Positions 1 to 10,074 of a stretch of DNA of 64,000 nt are shown here, in pieces. Numbering within the stretch: position 1 is the stretch's first letter; each line of letters opens with the position of its first letter. Both the position numbers and the translations under genes were made by a program. The notes under the pieces are model-generated. The model did not search any database, had not been told where the DNA came from, and saw only the letters and a list, made by a program, of their open reading frames with translations. Source of the stretch: Mycobacterium syngnathidarum (GTDB taxonomy: Bacteria; Actinomycetota; Actinomycetes; Mycobacteriales; Mycobacteriaceae); the NCBI RefSeq assembly GCF_001942625.1, contig NZ_MLCL01000033.1:124001-188000 (forward strand). The letters run 5' to 3'.

Positions 1-608
<608 letters not shown>

Positions 609-619
609 GTCGCGCGGGA

Positions 620-2590
620 TCAACCGACGTCGCCGAGCACCAGACCTTCGCGGCGCGGATCGGCGCCCCCGATCCAGCCCGACGATGTGCGCACCAGCGC
701 TGAGAGCCCACTGGACTGATCGGCCAGTGAAACCTGATGTCCGCGTGCCCGCAGGCCCTCGACCAGTTGATCACGGTCTCCGTTGGCGACGGTGTCGACC
801 AATGGATGCTCACCGCCCACATTCGTGACCGGTGTATTGGCCGCGCCGAAATCGATCATCGATACCGCCTGCTGCGGATCCAGTTTCCAATCCAGGATGC
901 CGACAAGGGTTTTCACGACGAACTGGATGATCAGCGCACCGCCGGGGGAGCCCAGTACGGCGTACAGGGGCCCCCGCTGCGGCCCGGTCTTGTCGAATAC
1001 CAGGGTGGGTGCCATGGTGCTGCGCGGGCGTTTGCCGGGTTGCACCCGGTTGGGCAGCGGTTGGCCTTCGGCGCTGGTCGGCTCGGCGGAGAAGTCGGTG
1101 AGCTGGTTGTTGAGCAGGAAGCCGTCGACCATGTGGAACGAGCCGAATGCGGACTCGATCGTGGTGGTCAGGGATGCGGCATTGCCGAAGCTGTCGATGA
1201 CGCTGATCTGGCTGGTGCCGTGCTCGGGCGCCGGTGGGATCGTCATCGGGGGCGCGAAATCCCCGGGCGCGGCCACACCCATCGTGTGGTCCCGGGAGAT
1301 CAGGGCGGCCCGGCTGGTGAGATAGGCAACGTCGAGCAGGGTTTCGGGCGATCCGCCGGGAAGCGGGACGAAATCGGTGTCGGCGACGTAGCGGTCTCTG
1401 TCGGCGTAGGCGAGACGTTCGGCCTCCGAGACCAGGTGCACGCCGGTCACCGACGGATGACCGCCGTTGCGGTCGAGGCGGGCCGGCTTGTAGTTGCTCA
1501 TGGGGAAGTGCTCGAGGATGCCGAGGGTGGCTGCCACCGCGATGCCACCCGAGGACGGCGGCGGCATACCGCAGACCTCGCGGCCGCGGTAGGTGGTGCA
1601 CACCGGTTCGCGTTGTTTGACGGCGTAGGTGGCGAGGTCCTGCTCGGTCATCAGTCCCGGTGTGCGGCCGCCGCTGGTATCGGCGGTGGCCGCCACGACG
1701 GCGCGGGCGATGTCGCCGGTGTAGAAGGCCCGGGCTCTGTCGGATGCGATGGCGCCCAAGGTTTTCGCGTAGGCGGGGTTGGTCATGCGAGTGCCGACCG
1801 GTTTGGGGCTGCCGTCGGTGTTGAGGAAGTAGCGTGCGGCGGCGGGGTCCAGTCGCAGTTGGGCGTGAGCATCGTCGATCGAGGCCGCCAGCCGGGGGCT
1901 GATGTCGAATCCCTGATCGGCCAGTGACACGGCGGGGTCGAACAGCTCGCGCCAGGCTTTCTTGCCGAACTGGTGGTGGACGTCATCGAGCAGTCGGACA
2001 ATGCCCGGCACCCCGATGGAGCGGCCCGATGCCCGGGCATCGGGTTTGGGCACGGTGCGATCGGAGTCCGAAACCCAGCGCAGGTAGTTCTCGGTCGCCG
2101 CGGCCGGGGCGGTCTCGCGTCCGTCGAATGCGCGTACGGAGTTGCCTGCCGCGTCGTAGTACAGCAGGAATCCACCGCCGCCGAGCCCGGAGGACTGAGG
2201 CTCGACCAGGCCGAGGACGGCCTGTGCGGTCACCAGCGCGTCGGCGGCGCTGCCGCCGCCGCGCAGCACCTTGCACGCTGCTTCGGTGGCCAGCGGATTG
2301 GCGGTGGCCACCGCGTAGGTTGCCGTGCGGACGGCCGTCATGTCGCTGCGGTAGCCGGTGCCGATCTCGGGGTTGGTCGCCAGGTCGGGCGGCGGAGCCG
2401 GTGCGGCCGGGCCGGCCGGCGGCCGCGGAGGGGGAGGAGGTTTGGGTAGCGGGGTGCCGTTCGACACAATCTGGCAGGGTCCGGCGACGGCCTTCGCCGG
2501 TCGCCGATGGTCGCCGGCGCATCCGGCCAGGACTGTCGCGGCGACACTGAGCAGGGCGATGACCGAACGTGTGGACGCCAGCAATCGCAC
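620..2590 (-). CDS. Gamma-glutamyltransferase lipoprotein
   Basis: 656 aa, full length for the family. The N-terminus is a lipoprotein signal ending in LAGC, followed by a proline-rich linker (about residues 45-70), so the enzyme is probably anchored outside the membrane. The large-subunit motif [14 protein letters not shown] and the autoprocessing and catalytic threonine in [11 protein letters not shown] (Thr459) are present, as is the C-terminal GSPGGALII strand. The precursor would cleave before Thr459 into two subunits and transfer or hydrolyse gamma-glutamyl groups, for example from glutathione-like peptides. It is divergent from uvrC (50 bp apart). M. tuberculosis has lprH and Rv1419 at this place, so this is a lineage-specific occupant. 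It resembles the GgtB type but I assign no symbol. Confidence 0.9.
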   Translation of the reverse strand: MRLLASTRSVIALLSVAATVLAGCAGDHRRPAKAVAGPCQIVSNGTPLPKPPPPPRPPAGPAAPAPPPDLATNPEIGTGYRSDMTAVRTATYAVATANPLATEAACKVLRGGGSAADALVTAQAVLGLVEPQSSGLGGGGFLLYYDAAGNSVRAFDGRETAPAAATENYLRWVSDSDRTVPKPDARASGRSIGVPGIVRLLDDVHHQFGKKAWRELFDPAVSLADQGFDISPRLAASIDDAHAQLRLDPAAARYFLNTDGSPKPVGTRMTNPAYAKTLGAIASDRARAFYTGDIARAVVAATADTSGGRTPGLMTEQDLATYAVKQREPVCTTYRGREVCGMPPPSSGGIAVAATLGILEHFPMSNYKPARLDRNGGHPSVTGVHLVSEAERLAYADRDRYVADTDFVPLPGGSPETLLDVAYLTSRAALISRDHTMGVAAPGDFAPPMTIPPAPEHGTSQISVIDSFGNAASLTTTIESAFGSFHMVDGFLLNNQLTDFSAEPTSAEGQPLPNRVQPGKRPRSTMAPTLVFDKTGPQRGPLYAVLGSPGGALIIQFVVKTLVGILDWKLDPQQAVSMIDFGAANTPVTNVGGEHPLVDTVANGDRDQLVEGLRARGHQVSLADQSSGLSALVRTSSGWIGGADPRREGLVLGDVG

Positions 2591-2640
2591 ACCTCGACGG
2601 TAGCGGAGTTCAGTCCGATCGCGGCAGTAACCTGGAAACC

Positions 2641-4680
2641 GTGCCCGATCCAGCGACGTACCGGCCGGCGCCCGGATCGATACCAGTGCAGCCGGGTGTG
2701 TACCGATTCCGGGACCCGCATGGCCGGGTCATCTATGTCGGCAAGGCCAAGAGCCTGCGCAGCCGGCTGACGTCGTACTTCGCCGATGTCGCGAGCCTCG
2801 CGCCGCGCACTCGGCAGATGGTGATGACCGCGGGCAGTGTCGAATGGACGGTGGTCACCACCGAGGTCGAGGCACTGCAGCTGGAGTACAACTGGATCAA
2901 GGAATTCGATCCGCGCTTCAACATCCGCTACCGCGACGACAAGACGTACCCGGTGCTGGCGGTCACGCTCAACGAGGAGTACCCACGGCTGATGGTGTAC
3001 CGCGGGCCACGGCGTAAGGGCGTGCGGTACTTCGGCCCGTATTCGCATGCATGGGCGATCCGCGAGACGCTCGACCTGTTGACCCGGGTGTTTCCGGCCC
3101 GGACCTGCTCGGCGGGAGTGTTCAAGCGGCACAGGCAGATCGACCGGCCGTGCCTGCTCGGCTACATCGACAAGTGTTCGGCGCCGTGCGTCGGCCGGGT
3201 CAGTGCCGAGGAGCACCGGCGGATCGTGCTGGACTTCTGCGATTTTCTGTCGGGCAAGACCGACAGGTTGGCCCGCGACATGGAGCAGCAGATGACCGCG
3301 GCCGCCGAGGAGCTGGACTTCGAGCGGGCCGCCCGGTTGCGTGACGACATCGCGGCGCTCAAGCGGGCGCTGGAGAAGCAGGCCGTGGTGCTCGGCGACG
3401 GTACGGATGCCGACGTGGTGGCGTTCGCCGACGACGATCTTGAGGCGGCGGTGCAGGTGTTCCACGTGCGTGGAGGCCGGGTCCGGGGGCAGCGCGGATG
3501 GATCGTCGAAAAGTCGTCGGAGCCGGAGGCGACCCGTGATTCGGGTCCAGAGCAAACCGGGCAGGAACACCTCGTCGAGCAGTTCCTCACCCAGTTCTAC
3601 GGCGAGCAGGCCGAACTGGGCGGTGCGGCCGACGAGGCGACGAACCCGGTGCCGCGGGAGGTGCTCGTGCCGGTACTGCCGCCCAACGCCGATGAACTGT
3701 CCGCCTGGTTGTCGGGGCTTCGCGGCTCGCGGGTGAGCCTGCGCGTGCCGGTACGCGGCGACAAGCGCACCCTGGCCGAGACCGTGGCGCGCAACGCCCA
3801 TGAGGCCCTGACCCAACACAAGCTCAAGCGTGCCGGCGACTTCAACGCGAGATCGGAAGCGCTGCAGAGCATTCAGGATTCGCTGGGCCTGGCCGAGGCG
3901 CCGTTGCGGATCGAGTGTGTCGACATCAGCCATGTGCAGGGCACCGATGTGGTCGCCTCACTGGTGGTGTTCGAGGATGGGCTGCCGCGCAAGTCGGACT
4001 ACCGGCATTACGCGATCCGGGAGGCCGCCGGTGAGGGGCGTTCTGACGATGTCGCGTCGATCGCCGAGGTGACGCGGCGTCGCTTTCTGCGGCACGTCAG
4101 CGATGGGCAGCCCGACCCGAGCGCCGAGCAGCGCCCGCGCCGGTTCGCCTATCCGCCCAACCTGTTCGTGGTGGACGGCGGCGCCCCCCAGGTCAACGCG
4201 GCCGCTGCGGTGCTCGACGAACTGGGCGTCACCGATGTCGCGGTGATAGGGCTGGCGAAGCGGCTTGAAGAGGTGTGGGTGCCGTCCGAGCCGGATCCGG
4301 TCATTTTCCCGCGCAACAGCGAGGGGCTGTATTTGTTGCAACGTGTGCGCGACGAGGCACACCGGTTCGCGATCAGCTATCACCGCAGCAAGCGGTCCAA
4401 GCGGATGACCGCCTCGGCGCTCGACTCGGTGCGTGGTCTGGGCGAGCAACGCCGCAAGGCGTTGGTGACGCACTTCGGCTCGGTGGCCAGACTCAAAGAG
4501 GCCACAGTCGAGGAGATCACCGCGGTGCCGGGGATCGGTGTGGCGACGGCGAAGGCCGTCCTCGCCGCACTCGGTGGATCACCCGAAAATGGTGACCCGC
4601 GAAGTGAGAACTCCGGACTGGGCGATTCAGGGGCGCCCGCAACGCTTATCGAGGATGATCGACGCAGGGTGTCGGGATGA
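2641..4680 (+). CDS. uvrC: Excinuclease ABC subunit C
   Basis: 679 aa. The GTG at 2641 gives [15 protein letters not shown], the N-terminus of mycobacterial UvrC; upstream in-frame starts would add an unmatched extension. A -10-like TAACCT about 10 bp upstream suggests a leaderless or near-leaderless transcript. Domains in order: GIY-YIG nuclease (about 14-95, with VYRFRD and [14 protein letters not shown]), a Cys-rich segment, the UVR coiled-coil (about 205-240, [14 protein letters not shown]), the RNase-H-like 5' nuclease ([24 protein letters not shown]) and tandem HhH at the C-terminus ([15 protein letters not shown]). It makes both incisions in nucleotide excision repair with UvrAB. The last ~40 residues form an acidic tail longer than in M. 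tuberculosis. Confidence 0.97.
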   Translation: MPDPATYRPAPGSIPVQPGVYRFRDPHGRVIYVGKAKSLRSRLTSYFADVASLAPRTRQMVMTAGSVEWTVVTTEVEALQLEYNWIKEFDPRFNIRYRDDKTYPVLAVTLNEEYPRLMVYRGPRRKGVRYFGPYSHAWAIRETLDLLTRVFPARTCSAGVFKRHRQIDRPCLLGYIDKCSAPCVGRVSAEEHRRIVLDFCDFLSGKTDRLARDMEQQMTAAAEELDFERAARLRDDIAALKRALEKQAVVLGDGTDADVVAFADDDLEAAVQVFHVRGGRVRGQRGWIVEKSSEPEATRDSGPEQTGQEHLVEQFLTQFYGEQAELGGAADEATNPVPREVLVPVLPPNADELSAWLSGLRGSRVSLRVPVRGDKRTLAETVARNAHEALTQHKLKRAGDFNARSEALQSIQDSLGLAEAPLRIECVDISHVQGTDVVASLVVFEDGLPRKSDYRHYAIREAAGEGRSDDVASIAEVTRRRFLRHVSDGQPDPSAEQRPRRFAYPPNLFVVDGGAPQVNAAAAVLDELGVTDVAVIGLAKRLEEVWVPSEPDPVIFPRNSEGLYLLQRVRDEAHRFAISYHRSKRSKRMTASALDSVRGLGEQRRKALVTHFGSVARLKEATVEEITAVPGIGVATAKAVLAALGGSPENGDPRSENSGLGDSGAPATLIEDDRRRVSG

Positions 4681-4717
4681 CGGGTAACGGGGACATGAGT
4701 AGCCAGGCGGGTCGCGG

Positions 4718-5632
4718 ATGAACGAACATCTGCGCGAGGGCGGCATCGCGGGTGGTGCGGATGCGGATTCGGATATCGACGTGGTGCTGGTCACCGGCCT
4801 GTCCGGCGCGGGCCGCGGCACCGCCGCCAAGGTGTTGGAGGACCTCGGCTGGTACGTCGCCGACAACCTGCCGCCGGAGCTGATTGCCCGGATGGTCGAG
4901 TTGGGGTTGGCGGCCGGATCACGGATCACACAGCTAGCCGTGGTGATGGATGTGCGGTCGCGCGGTTTCACCGGCGATCTCGATTGGGTTCGCAACGAGT
5001 TGGCGGCTCGCAGCATCACCCCGCGGGTGTTGTTTCTCGAGGCGTCCGACGACATCCTGGTCCGTCGCTACGAGCAGAATCGGCGTAGTCACCCGTTGCA
5101 GGGCACCCAGACCCTGGCGGAGGGAATCGCCGCCGAGCGGGCGTTGCTGGCGCCGGTGCGCGCGGCCGCCGATCTGGTCATCGACACGTCTGCCCTGCCG
5201 GTCCCTGCCCTGCGGGAGAGCATCGAGCGGGCGTTCGGCGGAGAGACCGTCGCCTACACGAATGTCACCGTGGAGTCCTTCGGTTACAAGTACGGCCTGC
5301 CGATGGACGCGGACACTGTGATGGACGTGCGGTTCCTGCCGAACCCGCACTGGGTGGACGAGCTACGGCCGCATACCGGTCAACATCCGGACGTGCGTGA
5401 CTACGTGCTCGGCCAACCGGGGGCCAGGGAATTTCTGGACACCTACCATCGTCTGTTGGACGTGGTGATCGCCGGTTATCGCCGGGAGGGGAAGCGTTAT
5501 ATGACCGTCGCCATCGGGTGCACCGGCGGCAAACATCGGAGTGTGGCGATCGCCGAGGCGCTGGCTGAGCGTTTGCAGGGCGGTGACGGGCTGACCGTAC
5601 ACGTGCTGCACCGGGATCTGGGTCGCGAATGA
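4718..5632 (+). CDS. rapZ: RNase adapter / nucleotide-binding protein RapZ
   Basis: 304 aa. The P-loop GLSGAGRGTAAK lies at about residues 28-39, and the C-terminal domain has the conserved KYGLPMDAD and IGCTGGKHRSV motifs. In E. coli RapZ controls glucosamine-6-phosphate synthase through small RNAs; in actinobacteria the role is less defined. The ATG at 4718 overlaps the TGA of an 8-codon mini-ORF (4695-4721) that might couple translation to uvrC. The stop overlaps the ATG of cuvA by 4 bp. The rapZ-yvcK-whiA triplet is conserved in many Gram-positive bacteria. Confidence 0.93.
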   Translation: MNEHLREGGIAGGADADSDIDVVLVTGLSGAGRGTAAKVLEDLGWYVADNLPPELIARMVELGLAAGSRITQLAVVMDVRSRGFTGDLDWVRNELAARSITPRVLFLEASDDILVRRYEQNRRSHPLQGTQTLAEGIAAERALLAPVRAAADLVIDTSALPVPALRESIERAFGGETVAYTNVTVESFGYKYGLPMDADTVMDVRFLPNPHWVDELRPHTGQHPDVRDYVLGQPGAREFLDTYHRLLDVVIAGYRREGKRYMTVAIGCTGGKHRSVAIAEALAERLQGGDGLTVHVLHRDLGRE

Positions 5633-6687
5633 CCCCGCGCATCGTGGCCCTCGGTGGAGGGCACGGGTTGTACGCCACCCTGTCCGCGGCGCGTCGGCTC
5701 AGCCCACACGTGACGGCCGTGGTGACAGTCGCCGACGACGGCGGATCGTCGGGTCGGTTGCGCGGCGAACTCGACGTGGTGCCCCCTGGTGATCTGCGAA
5801 TGGCTTTGGCGGCGTTGGCTTCTGACAGCCCGCATGGCCGGCTGTGGGCGACGATCATCCAGCACCGCTTCGGCGGTAGCGGCGCGCTGGCCGGTCACCC
5901 GATCGGCAATTTGATCCTGGCCGGCCTCAGTGAGGTGCTGGCCGATCCGGTTGCGGCTCTCGACGAGCTCGGGCGGATCCTGGGGGTGAAGGGCCGGGTG
6001 CTGCCGATGTGCCCGATCGCCCTGCAGATCGAGGCCGACGTTGCGGGCCTCGAATCCGATCCTCGGATGAGCCGGGTGATCCGCGGCCAGGTGGCAATTG
6101 CCACCACGGTGGGCAAGGTGCGCCGGGTCCGGCTGCTGCCCGGCGATCCGCCGGCCACCCGGCAGGCGGTTGAGGCGATCATGAGTGCCGACCTGGTGGT
6201 GCTCGGGCCAGGCTCGTGGTTCACCAGCGTGATCCCTCATGTGTTGGTGCCGCAGTTGGCCGCGGCACTGCGGTCGACGACGGCGCGGCGGGCGCTCGTC
6301 TTGAATCTGGCGGCCGAGCCGGGCGAAACCGCGGGGTTCTCGGCCGAGCGCCACATCCACGTTCTGGCCCAGCATGCCCCGGACTTCAGCGTGCATGACA
6401 TCATCGTCGATGCCAGCCGGGTGCCGAGCGACCGCGAACGGGAGCAACTCAGCCGCACTGCCAACATCCTCAATGCCCGTGTTGAGTTTGCTGACGTGTC
6501 CCGACCTGGTACACCTTTACATGACCCGGCGAAGTTGGCCGCGGTGCTGGAAGGTGTCCGGTTGCGCGCGATGGCGCCCGGTGCCGTGCAGGAGCCCACC
6601 GTTCCCACGCCCGCAGCGAGGTCGGTCGACGTGGCGCGCCAGGAGCCGGCGCCGAATACACCGAGAGGGGACGATCCGTGGCGATGA
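5629..6687 (+). CDS. cuvA: YvcK/CuvA family gluconeogenesis and morphology factor
   Basis: 352 aa. The N-terminus reads [14 protein letters not shown] and is followed by [13 protein letters not shown], the signature of the CofD/YvcK family, which binds UDP-sugars. In mycobacteria the homologue CuvA is needed for cell shape and growth on some carbon sources (family knowledge). The last ~45 residues are a low-complexity tail. The ATG overlaps the rapZ stop and the C-terminus overlaps the start of whiA by 10 bp, so the three genes form one translationally coupled unit. Confidence 0.93.
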   Translation: MTPRIVALGGGHGLYATLSAARRLSPHVTAVVTVADDGGSSGRLRGELDVVPPGDLRMALAALASDSPHGRLWATIIQHRFGGSGALAGHPIGNLILAGLSEVLADPVAALDELGRILGVKGRVLPMCPIALQIEADVAGLESDPRMSRVIRGQVAIATTVGKVRRVRLLPGDPPATRQAVEAIMSADLVVLGPGSWFTSVIPHVLVPQLAAALRSTTARRALVLNLAAEPGETAGFSAERHIHVLAQHAPDFSVHDIIVDASRVPSDREREQLSRTANILNARVEFADVSRPGTPLHDPAKLAAVLEGVRLRAMAPGAVQEPTVPTPAARSVDVARQEPAPNTPRGDDPWR

Positions 6688-7661
6688 CAGCCGAGGTGAA
6701 GGACGAGCTGAGCCGTCTCGTAGTCAACTCGGTCAGCGCTCGCCGTGCGGAGGTGGCCTCGTTGTTGCGCTTTGCCGGCGGCTTGCACATCGTGGCGGGC
6801 CGGGTTGTGGTCGAAGCCGAGGTAGACCTCGGGATCATCGCGCGCCGTCTGCGCAAGGACATCTACGACCTGTACGGGTACAACGCGGTGGTGCACGTGC
6901 TGTCGGCCAGCGGCATCCGCAAGAACACCCGCTATGTGGTGCGGGTGGCCGCCGACGGCGAGGCGCTCGCGCGGCAGACCGGATTGCTCGATCTTCGTGG
7001 ACGACCGGTGCGCGGCCTGCCCGCGCAGGTGGTCGGAGGCAGCGTCGGTGATGCCGAGGCGGCGTGGCGTGGCGCGTTCCTCGCGCACGGATCGTTGACC
7101 GAGCCGGGACGGTCGTCGGCGCTGGAGGTCAGCTGCCCCGGTCCGGAGGCGGCACTGGCCCTCGTCGGTGCGGCCAGGCGGCTCGGAGTCAGCGCCAAGG
7201 CCCGCGAGGTGCGTGGCAGTGACCGGGTGGTGGTCCGTGACGGCGAGGCGATCGGCGCGTTGCTGACCCGGATGGGAGCCCAGGACACGCGGTTGACGTG
7301 GGAGGAACGGCGCATGCGCCGCGAGGTCCGCGCCACCGCCAACCGCCTTGCCAATTTCGATGACGCGAACCTGCGCCGGTCGGCGCGTGCCGCGGTGGCA
7401 GCGGCGGCCCGGGTGGAGCGCGCGCTGGACATACTGGGTGACGGGGTGCCCGATCATCTGGCTGCGGCGGGCAAGCTGCGGGTGGAACACCGGCAGGCCT
7501 CGCTGGAAGAGCTGGGCCGGCTGGCTGATCCGCCGATGACCAAAGATGCTGTGGCCGGCCGTATCCGGCGCCTGCTCTCGATGGCCGATCGGAAGGCCAA
7601 GCAGGAGGGGCTGCCCGACACCGAGTCGGCGGTGACTCCGGATCTGCTCGACGACGCCTGA
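6678..7661 (+). CDS. whiA: DNA-binding regulator WhiA
   Basis: 327 aa. The GTG at 6678 gives [14 protein letters not shown] as in other mycobacteria; an ATG two codons later is possible. The N-terminal two thirds are the LAGLIDADG-like WhiA domain without nuclease residues ([17 protein letters not shown]), and the C-terminal 85 residues are the helix-turn-helix ([24 protein letters not shown]). WhiA acts with WhiB2 on division genes in actinobacteria. Last gene of the rapZ cluster. Confidence 0.95.
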   Translation: MAMTAEVKDELSRLVVNSVSARRAEVASLLRFAGGLHIVAGRVVVEAEVDLGIIARRLRKDIYDLYGYNAVVHVLSASGIRKNTRYVVRVAADGEALARQTGLLDLRGRPVRGLPAQVVGGSVGDAEAAWRGAFLAHGSLTEPGRSSALEVSCPGPEAALALVGAARRLGVSAKAREVRGSDRVVVRDGEAIGALLTRMGAQDTRLTWEERRMRREVRATANRLANFDDANLRRSARAAVAAAARVERALDILGDGVPDHLAAAGKLRVEHRQASLEELGRLADPPMTKDAVAGRIRRLLSMADRKAKQEGLPDTESAVTPDLLDDA

Positions 7662-7675
7662 GCTTCGACTCGCGC

Positions 7676-7885
7676 CTATTTCAGGTGGACGCCGCGCCTG
7701 ATGTCCGTCACGAGCAGCGGATTGGACTCGGCCATCGATTCGAGCATCTGAAGTGTCCCTTGCACTCCGTCGCCCTGTGATTGGGCGGCAGCAAGGGTGT
7801 CGGCGGTAGCGCCGACCAGTTGTACGAAGCGCAGGGGACCGAAGCCGGTATCGATCTGTGCGAGTTGCGGGTCTTCACCGAACAT
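7676..7885 (-). pseudogene. C-terminal fragment of a suppressor-of-fused (SUFU)-domain protein
   Basis: 69 codons. The peptide holds the end of a SUFU-type domain: a DPQL...IDT strand, FVQLVGATADTLAAAQ, and a terminal NPLLVTDI. Full-length family members are about 180-200 aa, so the N-terminal two thirds are missing. Upstream, in another frame, the sequence changes abruptly to a DUF805-like start (7875-7967), so this looks like a deletion scar. The ATG at 7885 may still be translated. It is convergent with whiA, 14 bp away. Family assignment is by eye. Confidence 0.5.
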
Positions 7886-7967
7886 TCGCTCCGTACAGGG
7901 GCAGGGTGAGATCAGCGGGATCGGTCGCGCCGACAGGTTCGGACGGGCTTTCCTCGCTGCGGGTCAC
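7875..7967 (-). pseudogene. N-terminal fragment of a DUF805-like membrane protein
   Basis: 30 codons from GTG 7967, with GAGG six bases upstream of the GTG. It ends DPADLTLPLYGANVR then TGA. The phrase DLTLPLYGA is typical of the N-terminus of mycobacterial DUF805 proteins, where a membrane domain should follow. Here the reading is cut after LYGA and the DNA continues as the SUFU fragment in another frame (overlap 7875-7885). I read the pair as a fusion left by a deletion. Recognition of DUF805 rests on about ten residues. Confidence 0.4.
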
Positions 7968-8299
7968 GGATTCCTCTGCTGGACTATTCGATTGGATGCG
8001 CTATCTGGCGCACGCTAGCACCGCCTCGGCATTGCCATGTACGCAATGCGAAATGTGTTATCAGAGCGCGTCTTCGGTCCGGATCGGGTGAGAATCCCGT
8101 CACCCCAACCAAGCTCGGCTCCGGGCAAGTCGAGCCCATCGGCATTTGCCGCCCGCCGAACTGCCGTGTTTGCGATCCGTCGCGTTTGGTTTCGTACCGC
8201 AGCAGGACCGTTCCGCACGGAAAGGCGCGGTCCTCCAACAGTCGTAGCGCGATCCATGACGGAAACCGCAGGGTGAAACTCGTCGCGGCGCCACACGAG
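7968..8299. other. Non-coding stretch with possible old insertion scar
   Basis: About 330 bases between the broken DUF805 start and the TetR operators. No reading frame in it resembles a gene. It contains the tRNA 3'-end-like element at 8084-8111; otherwise I see nothing definable. Confidence 0.5.
8084..8111 (+). other. tRNA 3'-end-like fragment (T-arm, acceptor strand, CCA)
   Basis: The bases parse as the last part of a tRNA: T-stem TCGGG (8084-8088), seven-base loop TGAGAAT (8089-8095), CCCGT (8096-8100), a seven-base acceptor strand CACCCCA, discriminator A and an encoded CCA (8109-8111). The loop differs from the canonical TTCGAAT at two places and the closing T-stem pair is T-T. No matching 5' acceptor strand (TGGGGTG) or anticodon arm lies upstream, so it is not a working tRNA. 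Partial tRNA 3' ends are typical traces of integrated elements. Confidence 0.4.
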
Positions 8300-8323
8300 T
8301 TCGGATAGCGGACACTATCCGAA
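8300..8323. promoter_or_regulatory. Operator 1 for the adjacent TetR regulator
   Basis: Perfect inverted repeat TTCGGATAG-N6-CTATCCGAA, 29 bp upstream of the TetR start. It shares architecture and outer sequence with operator 2, two bases downstream. Confidence 0.7.
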
Positions 8324-8325
8324 AG

Positions 8326-8349
8326 TTCAGATAACGGCTACTATCTGAA
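8326..8349. promoter_or_regulatory. Operator 2 for the adjacent TetR regulator
   Basis: Inverted repeat TTCAGATA-N8-TATCTGAA ending two bases before the TetR ATG. With operator 1 it gives the consensus TTCRGATA-N8-TATCYGAA; the two sites start 26 bp apart. Binding here would block the promoter or the ribosome site, so negative autoregulation of the TetR and desaturase genes is the simple reading. Confidence 0.7.
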
Positions 8350-8351
8350 AT

Positions 8352-9008
8352 ATGGTCGACGAACGAAGTGACAAGGACGCCACGCCGGCGCGGCTGACCA
8401 GGGCTGAAACGCAGGCCCGGACCCGGGCGGCGCTGCTGGAGGCAGCCGCCCAGACCTGCGCCCGTAAGGGTTATGCCGCGGCATCGGTGGATGAGATCGC
8501 CGCGGCGGCGGGATACTCGGTAGGCGCGGTCTATTCGAACTTCTCCAGCAAGGAGAAGCTGTTCTCCGAGCTGATGAACGAACGTGCCTCCGGTCGGCTC
8601 GACCAGGTGGTACAGACCATCTCCGGGAACGCCGACACAACACCGCTGAGAGCCCTGGGTCGGGTACTCGTCGAGATCGCCGACAACGACATCGAGTTCG
8701 AGGCGATCCAGGCCGAATTCTGGTTGCACGCCGTGCGTCAACCCAACTCCATGCAGACCCTGCGGGACCGCTCGGCGCACACGCTGCTCTCACTGCGCGA
8801 AATCCTGGCTGATGCGCTGGAGCGCAACAACATCGACGACAGCGTCTCCGTGGAGGGTTTCGCCGTGGTGGTTCTCGCGCTCTTCCAGGGGTTGATCCGG
8901 CAGCGGCGCATCGACCCCGATCGCGTTCCCGAGGAGCTCTTCGGTCAGGCCCTGGCCTGGCAGCTGGCCGGTATGCCCAAGAAAGACAACAAGAAGGGCA
9001 AGAGGTAG
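8352..9008 (+). CDS. TetR family transcriptional regulator
   Basis: 218 aa. The helix-turn-helix lies at about residues 22-68 (AALLEAAAQTCARKGYAAASVDEIA, then AGYSVGAVYSNFSSKEKLF). The helical C-terminal ligand domain is unassigned and ends in a lysine-rich tail. Two near-identical palindromes sit directly before the start, so it probably represses itself and the desaturase-like gene that begins 7 bp after its stop. The ligand is unknown; a lipid or sterol is suggested only by the neighbour. Confidence 0.9.
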   Translation: MVDERSDKDATPARLTRAETQARTRAALLEAAAQTCARKGYAAASVDEIAAAAGYSVGAVYSNFSSKEKLFSELMNERASGRLDQVVQTISGNADTTPLRALGRVLVEIADNDIEFEAIQAEFWLHAVRQPNSMQTLRDRSAHTLLSLREILADALERNNIDDSVSVEGFAVVVLALFQGLIRQRRIDPDRVPEELFGQALAWQLAGMPKKDNKKGKR

Positions 9009-9015
9009 CCCCCCG

Positions 9016-9945
9016 ATGGATCCCGTGCGCATCGGGCTCTACGCCCTGCCCGCCTTCTTCGTCCTGATGGCGGTCGAGTTCCTCAGCTATCGATTCGACA
9101 AGGCCGACTCGGGCAAGGGCGACGATTCAGCCCGGCCCCGGTCCGGCGTGTCTTGGCGGGACACCGGCACAAACCTGTCGATCTACGCGCTGGGCATCGT
9201 CGGGCGGCCGCTGGAAAAATTCATCGCCGTGCCCATGGTGGCGGTCGCCGCGGCCGTGACGCCCCTGCACCTGTCGGCATCGCATTGGTGGGTCTGGCCG
9301 TTTGCCATCGTGTTGGCCGACTTGGCCTACTACCTGCAACACCGGATGTCGCACCGCGTCCGGATGTTCTGGGCGGCGCACAACGTGCACCACTCGAGCC
9401 GGTACTTCAACCTGTCCACCGCCCTGCGCTTGTCGTGGCTGATTCCCGGATCGTTTCTGTCCACGATCGGCTTTGTCGGATTGGCACTCGTCGGCATTCC
9501 GGCCTGGCTGGTATTCGTGTCGCAATCGATCGTGCTGCTCTACCAGTTCCCGATCCACACCGAGCGCATCGACAGGCTGCCTCGCGCAATCGAGTTCGTG
9601 TTCAACACCCCGTCGCACCATCGGGTGCATCACGGCGCCAACAACCCATACCTCGACAAGAACTATGCAGGCATCTTCATCCTGTGGGACCGAATGTTCG
9701 GCACCTTCGTCGCCGAGGACGAACCCGTGCGCTACGGCCTGACGAAGAACATCGACACCCACAACCCGGTCAAGGTCAATTACCACGAATTCGTGGCCAT
9801 GGTCGGCGACGTCTGGCGGGCCCGCACCTGGCGCGGCCGGCTCGGCTACCTGTTCGGCCCGCCCGGGTGGCATGAAAACAGCGATCCCACAACGACTGTC
9901 GAGCGTACGGTTCAGGAGCTGCCGGTGCAGAGCGCCATGCGCTAG
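9016..9945 (+). CDS. Sterol desaturase / fatty acid hydroxylase family membrane protein
   Basis: 309 aa. The three histidine clusters of the di-iron family are complete: H109-RMS-H113, H122-NV-HH126 and HH-RV-HH at 201-206. Hydrophobic segments at about residues 5-25, 55-80, 90-107, 140-160 and 165-185 indicate a polytopic inner-membrane enzyme. Members use O2 to hydroxylate or desaturate lipids or sterols; the substrate cannot be read from sequence. It is co-transcribed with the TetR gene 7 bp upstream and so probably controlled by its operators. Confidence 0.88.
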   Translation: MDPVRIGLYALPAFFVLMAVEFLSYRFDKADSGKGDDSARPRSGVSWRDTGTNLSIYALGIVGRPLEKFIAVPMVAVAAAVTPLHLSASHWWVWPFAIVLADLAYYLQHRMSHRVRMFWAAHNVHHSSRYFNLSTALRLSWLIPGSFLSTIGFVGLALVGIPAWLVFVSQSIVLLYQFPIHTERIDRLPRAIEFVFNTPSHHRVHHGANNPYLDKNYAGIFILWDRMFGTFVAEDEPVRYGLTKNIDTHNPVKVNYHEFVAMVGDVWRARTWRGRLGYLFGPPGWHENSDPTTTVERTVQELPVQSAMR

Positions 9946-9978
9946 CCCGTTGGCTCCCAGTCGTTGCCGCCACATGCC

Positions 9979-10039
9979 AGTTTGTCGCCCTTGAGTCACG
10001 CTGGTGCCATCGGAGCGATGTAGTGTGTTGCGACAAACT
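9979..10039. promoter_or_regulatory. Widely spaced inverted repeat before the ABC exporter
   Basis: AGTTTGTCGC (9979-9988) and its exact complement GCGACAAACT (10030-10039) are 41 bases apart and end 35 bp before the exporter ATG. The spacing is long for one protein dimer, so it may be two half-sites around a promoter, or a long-loop hairpin in the leader. Function is not established. Confidence 0.4.
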
Positions 10040-10074
10040 TCGACGTCAACCCCAAGATTGAGGCAGCGGTCGCG

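Noticed and set aside
737..1927. Long plus-strand open frame opposite the gamma-glutamyltransferase
   Set aside because: It is the mirror frame of a well-supported gene and has no family motif; long antisense frames are normal in this GC-rich sequence.
2338..3933. Minus-strand frame across the ggt and uvrC starts
   Set aside because: It crosses two confident genes and shows no protein-like features.
8060..8111. Complete tRNA gene
   Set aside because: Only T-arm, acceptor strand and CCA can be found; the D-arm, anticodon arm and 5' acceptor strand are absent.
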